Notes: a model not told the origin generated them from the sequence alone. Positions 9,540 to 16,224 are shown, counted from the first letter of the stretch. The stretch: 19,711 nucleotides of DNA from Anaerolineales bacterium (GCA_012032575.1 JAAUSP010000071.1:1-19711), one strand, 5' to 3'. A program made the numbers and translations.

Positions 9540-9695
9540 AGCCAAAGCCAAACACTGAGGCGGCCAGCGCTGGTTTAGCAGTTTTTCTTTACTGCTCATG
9601 GGAATACGATACCAGTGCTGCTCATAAGCAAGGTTAAAGTCAAGACGATTATTGAGAATAGCGACGAGGACTTCACCCCGAACAGCCATAAACAC
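9540..9695 (-). pseudogene. Truncated copy of the Vsr/DUF559-like nuclease gene
   Basis: The first ~48 codons (MFMAVRGEVLVAILNNRL and onward to QRWPPQ) are nearly identical to the intact gene that starts at 13341. Homology is lost at about 9540-9558, where the frame runs into palindromic repeat sequence. The PD-(D/E)XK-like catalytic part is absent. The fragment begins 11 nt after the stop of the DUF4928-like gene, mirroring the position of the full-length copy behind the HNH gene. Confidence 0.85.
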
Positions 9696-9712
9696 TCAAA
9701 CTTCGGCTAACG
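9559..9712. repeat. Direct repeat, left copy (partner at 13205-13358)
   Basis: About 154 bp, with only scattered mismatches to 13205-13358. It covers the 5' end of the Vsr-like gene and its leader and ends at the stop codon of the preceding endonuclease gene. The two copies bracket a ~3.6-kb block. Confidence 0.9.
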
Positions 9713-10642
9713 AACTTCTATTTGCAGCGACAGGTCTGTTTCTACTTCGGCCAGGCGGCGGTTATAGATGTGGACGATTTCCTGCAAAATGCCAAAGAAG
9801 TCCTTGTTTTCTTCCGTGGCTAACTCCATAATGTTCAGAGCTACAAATGCTTCAATGGAAACAATAGCCAGGTCTTTATCAATCCCTTCATCCTGGGCCA
9901 GGGCCTTGGCCCGATACTCTTGCTCGCCGGGGACTAAAAGGATTGGTTGCAGGCCAACTTTAATGTTCTCGGCGCACTTCTGGATCACATTACGTGAGGG
10001 CGTAGCTGTTACGTGGTAGACCAGCTTGGCAATAGTAAAGTCACCCGCCCTGGCTGTTTGCCGGTCGCCGGCATGGGCCGGGTGATTGGGTATTTCGATA
10101 TGTTTGAAGCGTCTCTCTAACTTGGCCCCAACCAGATGTTGTTCGACCACGCCCCCGGAGCGTTGTTTAGCGTTTTCAACAATGAGATTCACCCAGGCGG
10201 TGGGCGCTTGCCGCCGGTCAAGATCAAGCTTTAGATTTTGCCGTTTGAGCCATTCCATCGCCCTGTTTGATAAAGCTTCGATCAGTTCAAGGAGTAACTG
10301 CTCTCTTGCTGGCGGGGCTAGATTTGCCAGTTTGGCCCCCCACTCAAAGGCCTCAAAAAGCCTTTGCCCATCTTGATGTCCTTGCCGGGTGGTTACTTCT
10401 TTCAAATAGGTGCGCGGAATACCATAAGCCTCAATAATGTTACCCAGTCCCGAACGCGCCCCTTTTACCTCTCCCCCCTGCGAAATAACCTCTTCTCTTG
10501 TTGCCGGACATTTTCGGCGTAAATGGTCCAAGACAACAATACCCATTGAAATGGTATTTCTGGATACATTGCCGCCCCGCGTACAGGAGGCAATCCAGTT
10601 ATTGAGAATTTGATAGCTTTCTTGCTTGAGATTGTCGGTCAT
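9707..10642 (-). CDS. DUF4928-like protein, probable type II restriction endonuclease paired with the C5 methyltransferase
   Basis: About 311 residues. The C-terminal half holds QHLVGAKLERRF, IPNHPAHAGDRQTARAGDF, VYHVTATPSRNVIQKCAENI and ELATEENKDFFGILQEI, which I recall as typical of the DUF4928 family. Members sit beside C5-cytosine methyltransferases and are presumed restriction enzymes; the nuclease activity is inference. The frame is open to 10705, but that part overlaps the methyltransferase gene. The ATG at 10642 gives MTDNLKQESYQILNNW and a 28-nt gap after the methyltransferase stop, so it is preferred. Its Shine-Dalgarno is weak (GGA), and a hairpin lies just before it. The gene stops 11 nt before the truncated Vsr-like fragment. 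Confidence 0.7.
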   Translation of the reverse strand: MTDNLKQESYQILNNWIASCTRGGNVSRNTISMGIVVLDHLRRKCPATREEVISQGGEVKGARSGLGNIIEAYGIPRTYLKEVTTRQGHQDGQRLFEAFEWGAKLANLAPPAREQLLLELIEALSNRAMEWLKRQNLKLDLDRRQAPTAWVNLIVENAKQRSGGVVEQHLVGAKLERRFKHIEIPNHPAHAGDRQTARAGDFTIAKLVYHVTATPSRNVIQKCAENIKVGLQPILLVPGEQEYRAKALAQDEGIDKDLAIVSIEAFVALNIMELATEENKDFFGILQEIVHIYNRRLAEVETDLSLQIEVR

Positions 10643-10655
10643 AATATTCCGGCAA

Positions 10656-10675
10656 GCTGAACCTCTGGGTTCAGC
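10656..10675 (-). promoter_or_regulatory. Perfect hairpin at the methyltransferase-endonuclease junction
   Basis: GCTGAACC and GGTTCAGC form an 8-bp stem with a 4-nt loop. One arm contains the TGA stop of the C5 methyltransferase, and the element lies 14 nt before the start of the endonuclease gene. There is no T-run. It could delay or reduce translation of the endonuclease. Confidence 0.5.
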
Positions 10676-11791
10676 CAATGTTTTCAAACAGGGGATTAAG
10701 CACATGCTGCCCTATCCAGGCGATGACCGGCACACAAACAGCGTCGCCAAACCCGGTGAGTGCTTGCACACCATTGACCGTGATCGGGTACTCATCGGGG
10801 ACGCCTTGCAAACGGGCATACTCACGAGGGGTCATGGCCCGCATTTTTAGCTGACCCCCACCGGCTTTAATCAAGAACTGCTTTCCGCTGCCGCCGACAG
10901 CCGTCCGCAGGCAGCCGGATAGATCGTCGGGCCTCACCTCGGCCCGCTGCTGCCCTTTGCGGCGGCGGCGGAAGAAGGTCCGATAAGAGATTTCATCGTT
11001 ATCAACAAACTGGGTTGCTCGGTGATAATGCGCCGGTTCCATCATGTGCAGATGGCGCTTCACTTCAGCCTCATGCCACCAGCGGGCGTCATCATCGCTC
11101 AATGACTCAATAATTTTTGATAAACCGCCGCTGCGTAAAGGGGGAGGGGCGGGCAGATCGTTATAAAACCAGGCCAGGTCACTGTTGGCAAAAATGCTTT
11201 TTCTAAGCTGATCTGGCAGGAGTGAGGTGGGACGGCTAAGGATTAAGTGCGGATTCTTGTGACCCTGTAGCTTTGTGCCAACCAGAAAGACACGCAGGCG
11301 GCTTTGCGGGGTAAAGCGCAAGGCGTCGAGGGTAAAGACATCACAGACATAACCCAATTGATTGAGCGCCTGAATGGTCAGACGAAAATCCGCCCCGCCA
11401 TTGGAATACAACCAGCCGGGGACGTTTTCGACCAGGATCAACGGCGGCGCAATTTCGCCTTGTGCCTTGAGAATCTTGACAAAGCCCCAAAAAGCGCTGG
11501 AATGATCGCCGCTCATGCCGTTCATATTCCCGGCCAAAGACAGGTCAACACAGGGGAACGAGCAGGTAGCCAGAGTGGTTAAAGGCACGCTGGCTGGGTC
11601 TACTTCAAAAATATCTTTGACCAGATAATGGCGGTCGGCGTCGGGAAAAAGGTATGGTACAGTTCATACTTCTTGGCCGAAATGTCGTTGGCCCACACTA
11701 CTTGCCAGCCCAGCGGCTCCAAGCCCATCCGTACCAGACCAATCCCGGCGAAGTATTCGGCTACGGTTGGGGAAGTAACTGGGTTGCTCAT
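10671..11791 (-). CDS. C5-cytosine DNA methyltransferase (Dcm-like, type II), frameshifted
   Basis: Transfers a methyl group from AdoMet to C5 of cytosine in a specific DNA site. Motif I is EYFAGIGLVRMGLE, motif IV is CSFPCVDLSLAG with catalytic Cys ~81, motif VI is ILVENVPGW, motif VIII is PQSRLRVFLVG, motif IX is MTPREYARLQGVPDEYP and motif X is LTGFGDAVCVPVIAW. The N-terminal ~50 residues are in one frame, ending FFPTPTAI in error. The rest, starting DADRHYLVKDIFEVD, lies in the -1 frame. Restoring one base in the GGGAAAAA run at 11643-11650 joins them, giving ~373 residues. No Shine-Dalgarno precedes the ATG; a -10-like box ends 7 nt upstream. It forms an operon with the DUF4928-like gene. 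The recognition sequence cannot be deduced. Confidence 0.92.
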
Positions 11792-11798
11792 AGAGTGG

Positions 11799-11827
11799 AT
11801 TTTAATATAAACTACGCCAAACTACAA
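11799..11827 (-). promoter_or_regulatory. Promoter giving a probably leaderless C5-methyltransferase mRNA
   Basis: TTGTAG (11827-11822), a 17-bp spacer and TAAAAT (11804-11799). The -10 ends exactly 7 nt before the ATG, so transcription should start at or next to the start codon. The same 7-nt spacing occurs at the N4 methyltransferase gene. Confidence 0.4.
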
Positions 11828-11829
11828 GC

Positions 11830-11934
11830 AAAGCCAGCGACCACCGGGGCCAGGGGGTGGGCCGAAAGCTGCAAGATGCAGGCAGAGTTAGGCGCTGGCT
11901 TAAAGAGGGTTTTCCGGTTGAAGGGGTGATAATA
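11830..11934 (-). pseudogene. RAYT (REP-associated tyrosine transposase) 5' fragment A
   Basis: The reverse strand encodes YYHPFNRK, then LQLSAHPLAPVVAG, which corresponds to the start and the region before the HUH motif of a Y1/RAYT transposase. It is cut off shortly before the promoter of the C5 methyltransferase. Fragment C preserves the longer version that identifies the family. Confidence 0.65.
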
Positions 11935-11946
11935 GCCAAAGCTTTT

Positions 11947-12081
11947 TCAGAACAATTCTAAAATGCCTGTTCTATCATCTTCAGTCATAGCTTTGATTAA
12001 GTCAAAACTGTTACGCAGCAGGGTCTCAATATCCTGTTCATGCAGCAACTGCCACCGTTGCTCGTTCTCGTTCAGCCGCAT
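11947..12081 (-). CDS. Overlapping small ORF, 44 aa, unknown
   Basis: An ATG inside the 3' end of the DUF433 gene opens a second frame, MRLNENEQRWQLLHEQDI and onward, ending GILELF. It overlaps the DUF433 gene by 44 nt. The composition is protein-like (acidic, helical), but no Shine-Dalgarno is obvious. It could instead be the frame-shifted tail of a lost downstream gene. I do not recognise it. Confidence 0.35.
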   Translation of the reverse strand: MRLNENEQRWQLLHEQDIETLLRNSFDLIKAMTEDDRTGILELF

Positions 12082-12262
12082 ATTTGAGACAGGCCAAAAT
12101 ATCTGCCTGCGTCAGGTAAGGAAAATCAGCCAGAATTTCCTGATAATCCATCCCCGCAGCAAGATAATCTAAAATATCATAAACGGTAATACGCATCCCC
12201 CGGATGCACGGTTTACCGCCTCGTTTACCCGGCTCGATAGTAATGATACCTTTATAATCCAT
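12038..12262 (-). CDS. DUF433 domain protein, 74 aa (antitoxin-like HTH)
   Basis: ITIEPGKRGGKPCIRGMRITVYDILDYLAAGM, then EILADFPYLTQADILACLKYAAE, is a complete DUF433 domain. These are small winged/HTH-like proteins often encoded beside DUF5615 or other PIN-like toxins and considered antitoxins. The ATG at 12262 is chosen because AGAGGA precedes it at good distance. No DUF5615 partner follows; only a 44-aa overlapping ORF and RAYT debris do. A 32-aa ORF with a strong ribosome binding site overlaps its start. The role is inferred from family only. Confidence 0.85.
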   Translation of the reverse strand: MDYKGIITIEPGKRGGKPCIRGMRITVYDILDYLAAGMDYQEILADFPYLTQADILACLKYAAERERATVAVAA

Positions 12263-12350
12263 TGTTTCCTCTTTTGATGTTTCGAAATGATAGAACAGCG
12301 GTATAGGTTTTAGAGTAAGAACAAATTGCTGCTTTAACCACAATAGCCAT
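12252..12350 (-). CDS. Leader mini-ORF, 32 aa, overlapping the DUF433 start
   Basis: A strong AGGAGG 5 nt before an ATG (12350) opens MAIVVKAAICSYSKTY and onward, and the TAA at 12254-12252 lies just inside the DUF433 coding start (ATG 12262). The promoter, ribosome binding site and M-A-I start resemble those of the other DUF433 gene (MAIERIVVDPN). It may therefore be the relic start of a replaced DUF433 gene, or a leader that couples translation. Confidence 0.4.
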   Translation of the reverse strand: MAIVVKAAICSYSKTYTAVLSFRNIKRGNNGL

Positions 12351-12385
12351 ATTGACCTCCTGATAAAACCACCACCGCCGGGGAT

Positions 12386-12394
12386 ATTATACCA
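12386..12394 (-). promoter_or_regulatory. Extended -10 promoter of DUF433 gene (right-to-left copy 2)
   Basis: TGGTATAAT, a perfect extended -10. The surrounding ~60 bp are nearly the same as in front of the other DUF433 gene (16275-16283). Confidence 0.7.
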
Positions 12395-12414
12395 CAAGTT
12401 GAACCAATCCAGCG

Positions 12415-12515
12415 GTGAGTCAGCCAAAGCAGCAGCGACCGGGGCCGGGGGGTGGGCCGAAAGCTGCAAGAAGCAGGCAGAGTGACGGGCCGGTTTGAAC
12501 AGAGGGCAAAAGCCA
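12415..12515 (-). pseudogene. RAYT 5' fragment B
   Basis: It shares the AHPxAPVAAALA-encoding stretch and the GCTGCAAG-AAGCAGGCAGAGT stretch with fragment A, and is joined to the DUF433 promoter at the same point as fragment D. It is too short to function. Confidence 0.6.
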
Positions 12516-12516
12516 G

Positions 12517-13341
12517 TTACAAATTATCAAATAGCCCCAATTGCCAACTTCCTGGCGGGGCGTTTAAATCAAGCTTACGCGAGACCAGGCTGTTTTCAGC
12601 CAGACCCCCCAAATAGTTTATCGTCTCCACGATATTGGGGACACAATATTCGGCCATTTGCTCCTGAATTTGCGCCGTAGTAAAACGCAGCACCTTCCAA
12701 CCTGCCGCTTCTAAATCATTGTTTCGCAGATTGTCTTCGGCTGCTTTTTCGGGATTGGCATGGTACGTATCACCATCTGTTTCTACGTCAATCTTCCCTT
12801 TGTCACAGTAAATATTGAAATCCAACATATAGTTGTGATTATTCACTTTAACCAATTCTTGACGCTCGGCTTGAATTTGCCACTGCTTCAAGGCTGCCCA
12901 TAGCTTATCCTCTAAAGGGCTTTCATCATAGAGGTCGTTGATTTCAACAGCCCTGAGAAACTTCTCTGCGGTGGTAGGAATAAAGACAATTCGCCTGAAC
13001 CGGCGGCTAAAAACTGGTTGAGGTAAGCGTTGCAAGGGTTGCAGTATCAATTTGTAATACTGTCTTGTGCTTTTTTCACTCTGAGGCTGATGGGGGAAAA
13101 GTTCGTGGCGGTAAGCTGTTTGAATATCAATGACCTGGCAGAAGTAATTGATCGCGTGGGCATCCTGGCCGAAAACTTTGGTTTGATAAAAAGCTAACCA
13201 TTGCGGCGGCCAGCGCTGTTTGAGTAGTTTTTCTTTACTACTAACGGGAATACGATACCAGTGCTGCTCATAAGCAAGGTTGAAGTCAAGGCGATTATTG
13301 AGAATAGCGACGAGGACTTCACCCCGAACAGCCATAAACAC
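12517..13341 (-). CDS. Vsr/DUF559-like PD-(D/E)XK endonuclease, 274 aa
   Basis: The N-terminal ~130 residues are unfamiliar. The C-terminal part has SPLEDKLWAALK (141-152), YMLDFNIYCDKGKIDVETDG (171-190) and RNNDLEAAGWKVLRF (206-220), the arrangement of DUF559/Vsr-fold nucleases. D174, D185 and E187 are likely metal ligands. Vsr enzymes nick at T:G mismatches left by deamination of 5-methylcytosine, and related proteins accompany methyltransferases; which applies here is inference. The start is GTG at 13341 or ATG at 13335, with no strong Shine-Dalgarno. The gene follows the HNH gene by 21 nt, so it is the third gene of that cassette. A truncated copy sits behind the other cassette. Confidence 0.75.
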   Translation of the reverse strand: MFMAVRGEVLVAILNNRLDFNLAYEQHWYRIPVSSKEKLLKQRWPPQWLAFYQTKVFGQDAHAINYFCQVIDIQTAYRHELFPHQPQSEKSTRQYYKLILQPLQRLPQPVFSRRFRRIVFIPTTAEKFLRAVEINDLYDESPLEDKLWAALKQWQIQAERQELVKVNNHNYMLDFNIYCDKGKIDVETDGDTYHANPEKAAEDNLRNNDLEAAGWKVLRFTTAQIQEQMAEYCVPNIVETINYLGGLAENSLVSRKLDLNAPPGSWQLGLFDNL

Positions 13342-13358
13342 CTGGACTTTGGCTAACG
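13205..13358. repeat. Direct repeat, right copy (partner at 9559-9712)
   Basis: It contains the first ~45 codons and leader of the intact Vsr-like gene and ends next to the HNH gene stop. See the left copy. Confidence 0.9.
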
Positions 13359-13362
13359 GTCT

Positions 13363-14361
13363 CTACCCAATTCGCCGAAACTCATTAGCCGCATGAATAA
13401 ACTCAGTTTTAGGCCACTGATTACGGTCTGCCGGTAGATGAATTCTTTTGCCCAGATAAGCTTTGAAATCGCTCAATCCTCCATCAAGCCCCGCGTCAGT
13501 TAACTCTTTTTCTTTGGCCGGGTTTATTTGCATCTTGAGCGACTCATCAAGATAGATGAGCGAGCGGTCAAAAGCTCTGTGGTAGGTGGGGGATAAACAA
13601 AGACCATTGGCAACTTCGTCAATGCTATCCTCTGCCCCTACCGGCAAGATATGGGCGGCATCTATCAAACGTAATTGCATTCGAGTTACGGCGCAGCGCC
13701 GATCATAGGCAATTATTACTTTTTGCCGAAAACTGGAATTTCTGGATAGTCGGGAGACTTCGCTGACAATTCGCCTCCGTTCTTGAGGAACTTGGGCCAC
13801 CTCTTCATTGGAAATGGGCTCAAGAGAAGCCGCTTTGGTCAGCAAACCAACCATTTTGGCGTCGGCCCCTTCTCGATGAAGCAGGTCTACATTCAAACAA
13901 TAAGCCAAGAATTGATCAGGGCGGATACCAATGGCTATTTCGTCATTGCCTTTGGTAACAAAGGAAAATCCATTTTGCAGCGCTTCGTTTAGGGTGGTAA
14001 TAGGAATCTGGATAGAAGGAGAGTGGACGGAGAAGGTTTGATGCTTCCTCAAATCAAACCCGGCAAAACAGCCCGTATTAGGCTCGTACCCGATTAGAAT
14101 AGTGTGCCCATTTGGATTAAGCGATAAGGGAGGTTGAACCCCTGTTAATTGGACTCGATATTCGTTTAGGGGCCGGGCTGCCCCACCCCCATGAGTCAGG
14201 GTCCAAATATAAACCCATAACTCAACCATATTTCGTCCATACTGGACAATAAAACGCCGGGGATGCCCTCGCGTTGAGGAAACAAGTATGGCTGAGGCAT
14301 CACTTTCATCTAACGCATCAATAACAGATTGAACCAGGTCAGACGGTGATAAAGCTGGCAT
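13363..14361 (-). CDS. HNH restriction endonuclease, 332 aa, partner of the N4-cytosine methyltransferase
   Basis: The C-terminal HNH domain (HNH_2 type) reads YDRRCAVTRMQL, IDAAHILPVGAED, then NGLCLSPTYHRAFDRSLI, with His, Asn and His in the expected places (~240-295). The N-terminal ~150 residues (FIVQYGRNMVELWVYIW, EYRVQLTGVQPPL, ILIGYEPNTGCFAGFDLRKH) are probably the DNA-recognition domain found in this kind of endonuclease. It starts 8 nt after the repaired stop of the methyltransferase, so the two are one operon, and a type II pair is the natural reading. Cleavage site unknown. Confidence 0.85.
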   Translation of the reverse strand: MPALSPSDLVQSVIDALDESDASAILVSSTRGHPRRFIVQYGRNMVELWVYIWTLTHGGGAARPLNEYRVQLTGVQPPLSLNPNGHTILIGYEPNTGCFAGFDLRKHQTFSVHSPSIQIPITTLNEALQNGFSFVTKGNDEIAIGIRPDQFLAYCLNVDLLHREGADAKMVGLLTKAASLEPISNEEVAQVPQERRRIVSEVSRLSRNSSFRQKVIIAYDRRCAVTRMQLRLIDAAHILPVGAEDSIDEVANGLCLSPTYHRAFDRSLIYLDESLKMQINPAKEKELTDAGLDGGLSDFKAYLGKRIHLPADRNQWPKTEFIHAANEFRRIG

Positions 14362-14369
14362 TGTTTTTC

Positions 14370-15454
14370 TCAGGTATCGTCAATTGATTGATCTGGGAAC
14401 ATGTCCATCTGAGGTTTTCTTTTTTGTTTCGGCTGAGGTTTGGCCGCCCCATTTTGTTTAACCGGTCTTTGCTGACCGCCCTCTTCGGGGAGTTTCTCCT
14501 CATGGTCTCGGTCGTTATCTTGCCATAAAGCAGCAGGGCTGGGTATCTTGTAACTTTCTTTGTCAGGGTTAGCTTCTAAATTCTGTCCATTAACAAACCT
14601 ACCCTTGCCCCTTCAATGTATTCTTCAACAACCTCACAGCACACCCAACGCCGTGATAATTTCTCACATACTTCTCCGGTAACACAGCTACCGCCAAATG
14701 GGTCCAACACAAAATCATCAACATCCGTTAGCATACGGATGAAATATTCGGGAACATGGGCCGGGAAACGGGCCGGATGCGGGTTAATCCCTCGTTCCCG
14801 GCAATATCTTAGATAGTAGGAGTTGCTTTCTGTATTGGGCACGGCCAGTAAATTGGGCGGAATAGCGCCGCCATTATCCGTTTGAAACTTATCACTAATA
14901 TCATGACCACTGGGGCGCAGTTTGGCTTTATACCCATTTTCCAGCAGGTCCAGCATCGAATCACTGTAAGGGGCCAGCACCCGACGGTTGCTGGCCTTGG
15001 GCCAGGGCGTTTTTGAAAGCCAAAATATAGAGTTGACCGCATCTTTAACCCTGATTCTGCGGATGTTGACCCATTCTGCCGGGGTGGGTAACTTGGCCGG
15101 ATTCCACCAATAAAACTCTTGAGCCAGATAAAAAGAGAGTTTTCGACACAACATGATCAGCAATTCAAAGTGATAGAGGCTGCGGGTGGGTTGCCCAGGT
15201 ATCCATGAACCGCCTATATCTATCACTAAAGAGCCGGAGGGCGTTAAAATTCGATAGAACTCTTGCCCAAACGCTTCAAACCACTCTACATATTTATCCT
15301 CTTCAACATTGCCATAATCTTTCTTTCTTAATAAGGCAAACGGCGGGCTGGTAAATATTAAATTCACCGACTCATCGGCCATTTCCTGCCGCATATACTC
15401 AAGCGAGTCGCGGTGAACTATTTTGCCATGCGGCGTAATAATATCCGGGATCAT
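14370..15454 (-). CDS. PvuII-like N4-cytosine DNA methyltransferase, frameshifted near its 3' end
   Basis: Beta-class order: the catalytic TSPPFALLRKKDYGN (residues 35-49) comes first and the AdoMet motif VLDPFGGSCVTGEV near 255-267 later. SWIPGQPTRSLYHFELLI, FYWWNPAKLPTPAEWV, KTPWPKASNRRV and GGAIPPNLLAVPNTESNS closely follow the M.PvuII type, which makes N4-methylcytosine; PvuII-like specificity is only a guess. The frame ends early at 14576. Restoring one base at 14602-14613 continues GRFVNGQNLEANPDKESYKI, PSPAALW and a basic tail ending QMDMFPDQSIDDT, stopping at 14370. This accounts for the otherwise empty 14373-14575. Total ~361 residues. There is no Shine-Dalgarno; a -10 box ends 7 nt before the ATG. 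It heads the operon with the HNH and Vsr-like genes. Confidence 0.92.
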
Positions 15455-15461
15455 ACCGGCA

Positions 15462-15467
15462 ATTGTA
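15462..15467 (-). promoter_or_regulatory. -10 box for a probably leaderless N4-methyltransferase mRNA
   Basis: TACAAT on the minus strand ends 7 nt before the ATG, with a poor -35 candidate (TTTGCC) 17 nt upstream. The spacing to the start codon is identical to that at the C5 methyltransferase. Confidence 0.35.
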
Positions 15468-15491
15468 AATGTTTTTACGAATTAGGCAAAC

Positions 15492-15510
15492 AGATGTGCT
15501 AGTGACATCT
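15492..15510 (-). promoter_or_regulatory. Operator-like palindrome upstream of the N4 methyltransferase
   Basis: AGATGT-7 nt-ACATCT. It lies just upstream of the putative -35, where a controller or methyltransferase autorepressor would bind. No C-protein gene is seen in the window. Confidence 0.3.
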
Positions 15511-15588
15511 TTATGAGTTAGCTTTCCTCCCTAAAGGTCTCTTGAAGGTAAGCATTGAACAAATTGGAAAACTGTTGGCTTGGATTTA

Positions 15589-15621
15589 AGACCCTAAAGG
15601 TCTCTGAGACCTTTAGGGTCT
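15589..15621. repeat. 33-bp perfect palindrome inside RAYT fragment C
   Basis: AGACCCTAAAGGTCT, a 3-nt spacer, AGACCTTTAGGGTCT. A half copy, CCCTAAAGGTCTC, recurs at 15529-15541. It is a second palindrome type, different from the 70-bp one, and keeps the reading frame open. Confidence 0.9.
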
Positions 15622-15732
15622 CCTCAACTTCCTCGACCGATTTTATCCGCACCAACAGATGAAAGTGATCAGGTAATAAACAGTAAGCCAAAGCAGCGGC
15701 GACCGGGGCCAGGGGGTGGGCCTAAAGCATAG

Positions 15733-15802
15733 GTAGGGGCGAGGCAACTCGATTAAGGGTCTCGAAGCATCCAAAACGCGCTTCGAGTTGCCTCGCCCCT
15801 AC
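15733..15802. repeat. 70-bp REP palindrome, copy 1
   Basis: A 19-bp perfect inverted repeat (GTAGGGGCGAGG... at 15733-15751 with its complement at 15784-15802) encloses a 32-nt core containing CTCGAAGC/GCTTCGAG. The GTAG end is typical of REP elements. It interrupts RAYT fragment C. Confidence 0.9.
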
Positions 15803-15858
15803 TCCCCCGGTTGCCGGTTGAAGAGGTGATAATAGGTGTTGTGCTATAAAGGGGAATG

Positions 15859-16224
15859 TTATGAGCCGGTTAAACTCGCCCGAGGTGGCAATGGGCGCAT
15901 GCGAATACGGCGATCATCAATCACCGAAAAGTGACCCGGCCAATCAGTCCGCCCCCGCAAAGCAGCCGTGATTTTCTCAGCCGCTTCCCGACTTGAGGCG
16001 GCTTCCAGCAGGTAAACTTTTTCATTCCGCAGCATATCACGGGCATAAGCCAGGCAGGCTTGAATATCTTCAGCCTCCAACCCCGGATAATTGCGGAGGA
16101 TTTCATCGGGCGGCCAGCCTTGCGCTAACAGATCAAGAATAAAATCAACCGCCAGCCGGGTGCCTTTGACCACCGGCTTGCCGACTAAAATGTTAGGATC
16201 AACAACAATTCGTTCTATCGCCAT
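15859..16224 (-). CDS. DUF433 domain protein with C-terminal extension, ~121 aa
   Basis: IVVDPNILVGKPVVKGTRL, AVDFILDLLAQGW, then EILRNYPGLEAEDIQACLAYA is a standard DUF433 domain. About 45 further residues (AASSREAAEKI, DWPGHFSVIDDRRIRMRP) are not part of the usual ~75-aa protein. The ATG at 16224 or a TTG two codons earlier could be used; AAGGAG lies upstream of both. Family knowledge suggests an antitoxin-like regulator, but no toxin gene is adjacent: the 3' neighbour is a RAYT fragment, then the N4 methyltransferase. Its promoter and upstream RAYT fragment match those of the other DUF433 gene, so the pair arose as a cassette duplication. Confidence 0.85.
   Translation of the reverse strand: MAIERIVVDPNILVGKPVVKGTRLAVDFILDLLAQGWPPDEILRNYPGLEAEDIQACLAYARDMLRNEKVYLLEAASSREAAEKITAALRGRTDWPGHFSVIDDRRIRMRPLPPRASLTGS

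Larger units (their letters stand above)
15518..15845 (-). pseudogene. RAYT fragment C, longest copy, with HUH motif, interrupted by palindromes
   Basis: Read from 15845 down: HNTYYHLFNR, then a 70-bp palindrome, then AHPLAPVAAALAYCLLPDHF-HLLVRIK with the HFH (HUH) motif of Y1/RAYT transposases, then NPSQQFSNLFNAYLQETF, which includes the probable catalytic-Tyr helix, and a stop at 15520. The usual C-terminal half is missing and the 70-bp insert breaks the frame, so it is inactive. A second palindrome (15589-15621) sits in frame within it. Confidence 0.85.

Noticed and set aside
10642..10705. N-terminal extension of the DUF4928-like protein starting at 10705
   Set aside because: It overlaps the coding sequence of the C5 methyltransferase C-terminus and has no ribosome binding site; the ATG at 10642 gives a protein-like start.
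12263..12469. Upstream part of the open frame leading into the 74-aa DUF433 protein
   Set aside because: It translates a RAYT fragment, the promoter and the leader. The DUF433 domain starts at the ATG at 12262 with its own Shine-Dalgarno.
14373..14575. Apparent ~200-nt gene-free gap between the N4 methyltransferase and the HNH gene
   Set aside because: In the repaired frame it encodes the conserved YKI-PSPAALW region and basic tail of the methyltransferase.
15589..15621. Rho-independent terminator or CRISPR-like repeat
   Set aside because: The perfect palindrome has no T-run and no regular spacing with other copies, and it lies in frame inside a transposase remnant.
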